Assembly: GCA_019693395.1 (NCBI GenBank)
Contig: JAAMXP010002183.1
Span: 376-11,764, forward strand
Reading direction: 5' to 3'
DNA: 11,389 bases
DNA from: Ettlia oleoabundans
Taxonomy: Eukaryota > Chlorophyta > Chlorophyceae > Chlamydomonadales
Below the pieces are notes generated by a model. The model saw nothing but the letters and a program-made list of their open reading frames with translations. It had not been told where the DNA came from and ran no database searches. This document shows, in pieces, positions 1-7,800 of the stretch. The position numbers were made by a program, and so were the translations under genes. The first letter of the stretch is position 1, and each line of letters begins with the position of its first letter.

Positions 1-70
1 CCCCCCCCACACACACCGCCACCCGCCACCACACCACTTCTCACTTTCACCATACACACGTCTGGCCCAC
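1..70 (-). other. ERCC1 intron 3 (start only), C/A-rich on plus strand
   Basis: On the minus strand this is the 5' part of an intron that opens with a GT donor right after the exon ending at 71. It is nearly pure G/T in places (a run of eight C and a CA repeat on the plus strand). The next ERCC1 exon, which should encode the rest of the central domain, is not present and must lie left of the window. Confidence 0.65.
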
Positions 71-1580
71 CTGAGGCTAAGAAAGAGGCAGGCGGCATCA
101 CGTCCCACCAGGTAGTCAGGCACAATGTCGCCGTACTGCCACCGCACATTCCTGCATGTGTGGGGGCAACCAACAAAGGGACTGGCAGACGCATCGCGGG
201 TCGTGTGAGATCAGTTGCCCCCCACCCATCCTCCAACCCACCCACGACAGGCGCCTTTTTTATAGACTGCGTGCCCAACAGGCACAGCATGTGTGGTGCA
301 GCGGAGCTGAACAACTAATGCAGGCTGGGTACTGGATGGCCATGAAGGTACATGTAGGGGAAGCGGCGAATGGATCAGCAGTGCAACCCACAGCAACCGC
401 TCTGTGAGTCCGAGCTGAGCAATATTATCAGGCATGCTGAGCCAAGCCGAGACAACCAGCAAAAGCTGCAGCACCCAGCCAACCGTGTGCAGCTGATGTA
501 GTTCAGAACCAACCTGCCCTCCCAACAAACACTTCCAAACATCCCAACCCGACCTAACCCAACCCAAACTCGCATCAACCTAAAATCACATCAACCACCA
601 GCCCTCGCCGATGTATGCACCCACCTGATGTATTTAAGGACAGGGTTACCCTCCTGCCGCCTGCTGACAATGATGGCGTTGGCTGGAAACTGCTGCTGCT
701 GCTGCTGGAAGGGCGGTACAGGTTGCTGATAAGGCGGCACGGCCTGCTGGAATCCCGGGCGGGGCTGCTGTGGCGCTGACTGGTGCAGCTGCTGCGGTGG
801 CAGTGCTGGCGGGCAATTGTTGCCTGCAAGGGGCCCGAGCCGCTGCTGCTGCTGCTGATGTGCATGCTGTTGCTGCTGGTATGGCTGCTGCCGCTGCTGC
901 TGGTAGGTTGGCGGCGGGCGTGGGAAGTTGGAGGCGCTGGCAATGCGGACGCCGCCCTGCTGCTGCTGCTGCCCAGCATGCTGAGCGTGCTGAGCGGGCG
1001 TGGGCTGCTGGCGGTATTGCTGTTGCTGTTGCTGCTGCTGCTGCTGCTGCTGCTGGGGCGGTGCTGTTGGTGGCCTAGCGCCACCGCTGCTGCCGCCAAT
1101 GAACGAGAAGGGATTGACCGATGGCTGGTTTGGTGTCGGTTGGCTGCAAATGCATTATGAGGGAGGAGACAAAGAAAGGTTTGTGTCTAAGCCTCGTGTC
1201 ATTTGTCTGCGATTGGCGTGAAGATGGTGCTGCACTGTCAACATGGCAATACGGCTCTGCAACAAGAAGGTCTGCACGGGGGACATATGCCCGTGTGGCT
1301 GCGCCAGATGTGGCAAGGCACCACACCTGATACGGGAGCCAGGCCCTGCTACTGCCCCTGTGCTGCTTGCTCTGAAGAAGTTGGGCATGGCAGCCCGCTG
1401 CTGCTCGGCTCTTTGCACCTCCCGGAAAGAGGGGATGGCGATGCCGCCGCTGGGAGCGGCAGCAGGGGCGGCTGGCGGTTGCGCAAGGCCCCCACCAGCC
1501 TGCCGTTGCATGCCGGGACCACCGCCACTCGTTGATTGTTGCTTGCGCTGCAGACCACTGTCGACGAAGCTGAAGTCCAT
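71..1580 (-). CDS. ERCC1: DNA excision repair protein ERCC1/RAD10 family, 5' part (three exons, C-terminus off window)
   Basis: Exons on the minus strand: 1580-1327, 1143-625 and 151-71. All three donors are (A/C)TCAG|gtg in phase 2 and the acceptors restore the frame, giving 284 codons plus two bases. From residue 240 the sequence reads NAIIVSRRQEGNPVLKYIR, then NVRWQYGDIVPDYLVG and, at the end of exon 3, ACLFLSLR. This closely follows the start of the ERCC1 central domain; the Asn of GNPVLK matches the human Asn110 that lies in the XPA-binding groove. ERCC1 pairs with XPF/RAD1 as a structure-specific endonuclease that cuts 5' of lesions in nucleotide excision repair and trims flaps in crosslink and recombination repair. 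ERCC1 is the non-catalytic, DNA-binding partner. The rest of the central domain and the C-terminal helix-hairpin-helix domain are outside the window. The N-terminal 239 residues are low-complexity (Gln, Pro, Gly, Ala) and much longer than the roughly 100 residues before this point in the human protein. The ATG at 1580 has G at +4 and is the first in its frame. Family assignment is firm; exon 1 rests on ORF, splice phase and position. Confidence 0.9.
152..624 (-). other. ERCC1 intron 2 (473 nt)
   Basis: A GT donor follows exon 2 and a TGCAG acceptor precedes exon 3. Joining them gives the unbroken conserved string KYIRNVRWQYGD, so no extra exon is needed here. The interior has C/A-rich stretches (about 541-600) and weak ORFs in both directions without recognisable motifs. 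I see nothing else in it. Confidence 0.75.
1017..1055 (-). repeat. CAG/CAA trinucleotide tract encoding 13 consecutive Gln in ERCC1
   Basis: On the minus strand there are eight pure CAG codons (1055-1032), then alternating CAA and CAG down to 1017, flanked by Pro-Pro and Tyr. Further shorter Gln runs (four to five codons) occur across 680-1000 of the same exon. On the plus strand it is a CTG repeat that produces spurious Leu- and Cys-rich ORFs. Confidence 0.9.
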
Positions 1581-1887
1581 GATTCCAGTCGCAGGATCGG
1601 AATGTGCCGAGGGAGGCCAGACTCTAGGCCGTAGAGAGCATTGTTTGGCGCATACAAAAAAGCCAGAAAATGCCCTGAGCGATGAGGCTTGTGGAAATAG
1701 CAGCCGACATATATGTAGTGCTCTCTCGCCGTACTGCTCGCTTCAAACCTAACGAACAGCAGCGAGGTTATAACATTATAACAGTAATCGGTAGATTTGT
1801 CAAAGACGTCGTGAGCTGCATCAGGCGTTCAAGCAAGTTCGACGCTTTGTGCGCGCCGGAGTGACTGAAGCCGCAAGGGCGGGCACC
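1581..1887. promoter_or_regulatory. Shared intergenic region between divergent genes (putative bidirectional promoter)
   Basis: The two start codons face away from each other across 307 bp. This stretch is visibly more AT-rich than the coding DNA around it. It holds a perfect tandem octamer TTATAACA TTATAACA (1768-1783), whose TATAAC elements lie about 110-120 bp upstream of the plus-strand ATG. It also holds the palindrome ACATATATGT (1707-1716), about 130 bp upstream of the minus-strand ATG. Either could act as a TATA-like element for its side. In the frame of the plus-strand gene a TAG at 1792-1794 and the lack of any later ATG before 1888 support that start. Promoter function is inferred from position and composition only. 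Confidence 0.5.
1768..1783 (+). repeat. Perfect tandem 8-mer TTATAACA x2
   Basis: Two head-to-tail copies occupy 1768-1775 and 1776-1783 in the divergent intergenic region. They contain TATAAC, which is TATA-like, and TAACAG at the right edge, which resembles a plant MYB core site. A regulatory role is only suggested by location. Confidence 0.6.
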
Positions 1888-4800
1888 ATGGAGGTGGATG
1901 GGGTGCAGGCTGTCTTTGAGGCCACGGACAAGAACCGTGACGGCGGGCTGGACGAGGTGCGCGGGGACAGCTGCCGGGCTGGCTGGCAAGCTGCTGCACC
2001 TTCCAGGCGCCTGATCCTTGACATATAGCCTAACTTGATGATCAGCAGATTGGAGGCGACTTGCTGCGCCGGGATGAGCAGCGCTTATCTCAGCTGCCGC
2101 CATCTGCCGCTCTGTCTGTGTTTGGACCTGCATCTTATTCCCTCGTCAATGTGTGTGCAGGCTGAGGTAGCCTGGCTTGTCAGAGCAGTGAATCTTGAGT
2201 TGCCGCTGGACGAAGCGACGCTGGGGTTGATTGTGGAAGAGGTGGGTGACTCATCAGCTTGAATGGCGCTGAGTGCAACCAGCGCCTTGCACAATGCTCC
2301 ATCGCTGCGCTGCTTAAAGCAACCCCTAAGATAGCACATGCCGTCGCCACCAATCTCGCAGTCACCTTACTGTTATGGTCCCCTGTAGGTGTGGGCGGCG
2401 TTCCCGGCACATGTTCAGCAGCAAGGCCTTACGGTGGCGGGCCTGCAACAGCTGTATGCAGAGGTGAGAAGGGGATTGCGTGTGGCAAAGGCATGCAGTA
2501 ACTATTGACTGTATGCTCTGCTTGGGTGCACCAGGATGGCTTACCCACACCTGCTTCTTTTATCGCCTCGTATTTCTGTGCGTCCCTGTGTATGTGGTCG
2601 GGCAGGGGTATGGCGATCCGGAGCGTGACTATCAGCTGGTGCTGCAGCACGCCGCCGATGGCCTGGCAGTCGCAGCTGCCGCTTCAGCGCAGCTGGAAGG
2701 CTCGGCGGCAAAGCGGCAGAGAACTGCGGGGGAGATGGTGAGCTGCTGCATGCTAGCTTTAACACTCAGTTCCAGGCAGACAGAAAGGACCAACAAAGCT
2801 GTTGCCCGCGCCGTTTGCTGCGTTTGCTTTTGCGTTGGTTGAGCGGCTGCGCAGCCTGTCTACAGACCCATTTCTGCCTCATGCGGCTTGCTCATCTGGT
2901 GACACTACCTGCCTCTGTGGCTGCCTGCACTCCTGCCTGTTACTTACAGGTGGGCCTATCACCTGCAAAAGGGCCAGCCCTTTCCAGCCTTCACGTGTTT
3001 GACGACCTGCGCTCTCCTCCGGCAGTGCCATTCTTGGCAGCTGACAGCGTGGTTGATATGGCCCTTGATGATGTGGAAAAAGGCAAAACCACCATTAAGA
3101 GCCACTGGGCAGGGGCCAGCAGTGTGGGGGACCGCGAAGGCGGGCTGCCGGGCTCGCCGCCCTTGACGGCTCGGTCCGATGTGTTTGACTTCCTTGCCAC
3201 CCCCCGCACCGAGGCGGCAGACTTTGGCCCGCCGCTGGTGAGTGGGCATCCTGTGTCATGGCGGGGTGCTGTTGCAGCTAGTTGCTGGATAGCTGCTCGG
3301 CATTGCGGCGCCCAATTCCCATGGCTCGTTGCCTAGTGCCTTTTAAACTGGTGCTGTTGAACCTGCCACATACTTGTGCTCCTGTTGCTGTTCATCCTGA
3401 ACCCCTCTCTCCTGTCGTGCAGGCTCTGCGTGGGATCAACACACAGACTCGTCAAGCGCCAGCAACAGGCTCTGTTGCTGGCACAGGCTACGGCAGCTTC
3501 CCCGCCACCCCCATGACAGCCACCAGCGACGTGTTCGACAACCTCGTCACACCAACATCAATGGCAGCAGCTGCTGTAGCACCAACTGCATCCCTTGCTG
3601 TGACAGCTGGGAAACACGTCTCTGCTGGCGGCGTCCCGCCGCTCAACACGGCATCCCTAGCTGCAACAGAGGTTGCTTACCGGCAGGACTGGCAGCAGGA
3701 GCAGACGCCTGACAGCACCCCCGCTTGGCAGCGGGAGGCTCCCGACAGCGCTTTTCCGTCTGCCCGAAGTGCCCTTAGCAGGCGTGAGTCGGATGTGTTT
3801 GATTTTTTGCAAACCCCGGTGCATGCCAGTGGTGCCGGTCAGGCAGCTGCCGCTGCCCTGACCCTGGCCGCTGCTGGGGGCGCCACTGCGGCGTCGGCAG
3901 TGGTTGGGTGGGACGCGGCAGCCACCAGTGAGGGGAATGGACAGGGCAAGGGAGAGGGGATTCCTGTGGCAGCAGACGCGGCAGCAGGTGGTGGTGGTGC
4001 AGCTCGACGACCCGGATTCCACCTTAATGTGAATGCGTTGGCAGAGGGTTCGGTGTCAGGTAGGTGCAGGCACAGGGCCAGCGAGCGCGTGTGCTGCCCA
4101 TATGTATGTCGTTGGTAGTGTACAGTGCTGCTGCTTGCTCCAGGCTACAAGTGCAGCGTGGGTTGGTTGCTGTAAGGACAAAGGGACAAAGTCAGGGTCT
4201 TACACCTCTGAGCTCATCACCAGGCCTAATGCTGCCCTGCCATGCAGTCACCGAGAGCTACCAAGCCTTTGGTGTCAGTCCAGCCACTGTCGCAAAGCCC
4301 ACCTTCCCTGATGACCCAACAGCCACACCAGAGGAGGCTGGGACAGCGCCAAGCAGCGGCGCCGCCAGTGCCGTTAGAGCTCCAGTCAACTCGCCTTCCA
4401 CAAGCGCCGTCTCGCTTGGGACCCTGGTGGCCAGCGCGGCTGCTGCCGCCTCCCCACTCAACTACACCCTGAGTGTGCCTGCCAGCAGCGCCGGCAACTT
4501 TCCCAGCAGGGAGGAGCAGCAGCGCCAACTCCTACAGGCCTTTGAGTGTGCTCTGCCAGGTGATGAAACAATCTTCAGTGAGTTGGTTGTTGTGCACATG
4601 AGCATTTTCCCCCTTGGTGGGAGTTGTCAGCCACTTTTTCCTTGCTTGGGCGCTCAGCTTGCTGCCTGCCTCATTATGCTGTCAGGTCAATGTCGAATGC
4701 AGACTTGCTAGCCTGGCGGTCTGCGGCCGGCTCAGCTGGCTAATCTAATGCTGTTTTTCTTACCTGTATGCAGAGGGCAGCGCTGCTGAGGTGGCCAGCA

Positions 4801-7800
4801 TGGTGCCTGTCGCTGACGGCTCGCTGCTGGTCACAGTGGCAACCACTTTGCCACGTGGCAGCAGTACGGCCGCTGAGGAGGCGCAGTACGTCGCCTTGGT
4901 GCTGCAGAATGATGCAAAGCAGGTGTGTGGTTGCTGTTGTAGATGCTTACATGCCCTCCTTCCCAACTGCCGTATTGGCTACGCGTTATTGGTCTCCTAC
5001 TTCCACCGTCGGAAACGTTCCATTGCGGCCTCCTGTCCATTCTAGGCCTGCCATGGGCTGCAGGGGTTGCTCCTCCACATTCCTTTGGCAATTTGTCCTC
5101 CCCAGCTTCAACAACCAATTTGTTTTATCTTCACCGCCAAATGCTGATGCTGTTCACTCCCTGGGCGTGCTGCAGGTGTTCACACCCTCGGTGTTTGGCG
5201 ACATCAGCCTAGTGGCCGTTTCCGCAGCAGATGGGGCAACAGCAGCTGCCAGCGGTGCCTCTCCTGCTGCTGCCGCCTCTACCGGCAGCGTGGACCAATG
5301 TCTGCTCTCGGGCGCCATGGCAGCCCTCCAGGATTCTGACCCGGCTGCCTCCATGGAAGTGGGCAATGCTGATTCGCTTCCAGTTGACCCGGCAGCAGCT
5401 TGCCGGCAGGTGGAAGAGTTCACAGTAGCTCAGCGTGCCGCGCGGCGCCCTATGGTGGTGGGTGCTGCACGTGTGGATGTGGAGCTTGAGTCAGCAGTCG
5501 TGTTTGCTGGAGAGGCTGTGGCTGTTGCTGAGGGGGCGTCAGGCAGCCCGATGGTGACAGCAGAGGCCGTGGGTGATGCCGGCCTTGCAGCTTTGGCGGC
5601 AGCTCAAAAAGCTGCCGTCGAGTTGGCAGCAAGCGAGGAGCTGGCTGCTGTCAAGCAAGACGAGGCGGAAACAGCCGCGGCAGCAGCCTGGACTGCTCCC
5701 GACCCTGCAGCCGCTGCTGCAGCAGCGGAGGTGGCAGCCGCAGCAGCAGAGGCTGCCAAGGACGCGGCTGCACAGGCAGGCGCAGAAGCTGCAGCGGCAG
5801 CAGCAGCACAGGCTTGCGCCAGTGCAGAAGCGTCGAAGCAGGCGTTGTCAGTGATCAGCGCACGTGCTGCTGCCAGGAGCGCTGTGGTTTACGCCCAAAA
5901 GCTTCTGGCAGGCGCCGCCACAGCTAAGGAGCTCTCCACAGCACAGCAGGCAGCGCAGGAGGCACTGGAGATGGCACATGCGGCTGAGAGCGCTGCTGCA
6001 GGTTCAGGTGGGTGCTGTGGCTGCTTTGGATTAACGCTCCTGCTGGAATGTCAAGCCTGTGTTTTAATACTTAGCTGCATTTACCTACTGGACCAAAGCT
6101 AGGCTGGGCTGTGATATGCTTTCAGCCACACGAATTTGTGTTGACCAACGCTATGTCCCTTGTGTTACCCGACAAACATCACCGCTGCATATGCTTCCAT
6201 TGCAGGGCTGGCGGGGACTGCTGCTGAGGCAGCAACAAGCACTGTTCAAGAGGCTGCTGCTCTCGTGCAGGGCATCACTGCCCGCTTTGAGGCGGAGGAG
6301 TGTGCCTCACAGGCAGTGAAGGAGGCAGAAGCAGCACTGGAGGCAGCACTCAGCGTACCTGTTGCGGGGAATGGCCAGGCAGCTGACGACATGGCGGCTG
6401 CGGCACAGGCATCTGCTGACGTGGCGGCTGCTGCTGCCAGCAAAGCGCAGCAGGCGGCAGAGCAAGCCGCAACCCCCACTGCGATTGAAGCGGCAGGCAA
6501 AGCAGCAGCTGTGGCTAGTGCTGCACAGAAGGCGGCGGCCGCTCTGGCCAGCCTCCAGGCCGCCAGCCAGGCAGCGGAGCATGTCGCTGAGGTCTCTACA
6601 GCGGCGGCTACAGCTGATGACCTGGCGGCGGCCCAGCAGGCGGCAGAGGAAGCCCTGCAGGCTGCCAGGGCAGCAGGGGTTGCAATGGCAGAGGCTGGGC
6701 TGCCTCCAACAACCTTGGAGGTGGCTGAATCATCTGCTCAGCATGCAGCGCAGGCGTTGGATGCAGTGAGCGGCAGGGCAGCTGCAGAGCAGGCATGCGC
6801 TGACAGCCTGCGAGTTGCTGAAGCAGCTGCTGCTCGAGCAGGTTCTACCACAGAGGTGGAGACTGTCAGGTCAGCCCTGGAGGCTGCTGTGGCCGCGTCT
6901 GAGGCTGCTGCCAATACAGCTGCCCAGGCAGGCACTGAGTCAGCGGCACAGGCCGCCAGCAAGGCAACCGAGGCAGTGCAGGCTTCCTGCCAGGCAGTTG
7001 CGGCTGTGGAGCAACTTGCAGCTGCAGCACAGGCAGCTGAGCTGGCCGCCAGCCTGGCTCGGCAGGCACAGCAGGAGGACACAGTTGCAGGCACCATGGC
7101 GCTAGTGGAAAGCGCACAGGCTGCCGCCAAGCAGGCGCAGGAGGCTGCTGCTGCATCTGGTGAGCCTTACAGCTGGAGCACCCCTGCCTCTGCAAGTTTG
7201 TTCTGTTGTCTTTGCAGATGGAACTTCCTGGCATCTGCAGATAGCACCCTTTGCTTTGCTCATTTGCCCTCAATTGCATCCCTCTGTATAAGGCCATGCT
7301 CAAGCCCACTTGAGCTCTGTCCAGCTTTCATCATCCGCACTGTTAAATGTGTGTGTTGTGTCTGCTAATGCTCCGTGCTATCGCGCTTTCCTCGCAGGCC
7401 TGCCTGCCGCCAGCGAACTGGCAGCAGCTGCCGCGGCTGCAGCAACAGCAGCGCAGGAGACTGCTGCTGCCAGGTCTTTGGCAGAGGAGGAAGCAGTGGC
7501 AGCAGCGCAAGCAGCAGCAACTGCTGTTGAGGGCGCCCGCACAGCCAGCGATGCAGATGCAGCTATGGCAGCGTCAGCCACGGCTGCAGCGGCAGCAGTG
7601 GCTGCGAGGAAGGCAGCTAACCAGTGTGCTGCTACAGGAGCTGTCAAAGCCGCCAGCCGTGCAGAGGCTGCAGCAGCAGAGGCCGAAACTGCCGCTGCTG
7701 CAGTCGTCTCTTGGCTTGCAGCAGCAGAAGCCGCTTCTGATGCGGAGCAAGCAGCAGAGGTAGCAAAGGGCAGCAGCGACAGCCTGTCAGCCACCCAGGC

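Noticed and set aside
541..600. C/A-rich stretch with CCTAACCCAACCC resembling telomere repeats
   Set aside because: No regular unit of fixed length; it lies in an ERCC1 intron and is simply C/A-biased.
783..1160. Leu-rich plus-strand ORF that looks like a membrane protein
   Set aside because: It is the complement of the Gln-coding CAG tracts in ERCC1 exon 2 (CTG read as Leu).
1682..1864. 60-codon plus-strand ORF in the intergenic region
   Set aside because: No family features, differs in composition from neighbours, starts upstream of the likely TATA elements and is out of frame with the start at 1888.
4768..5175. In-frame extension of exon 9 upstream through to 4768
   Set aside because: It runs in a different frame from exon 8 over 4774-4922 and reads Cys/Trp/Arg-rich without pattern, while exon 8 plus a GT-AG intron gives a sensible junction.
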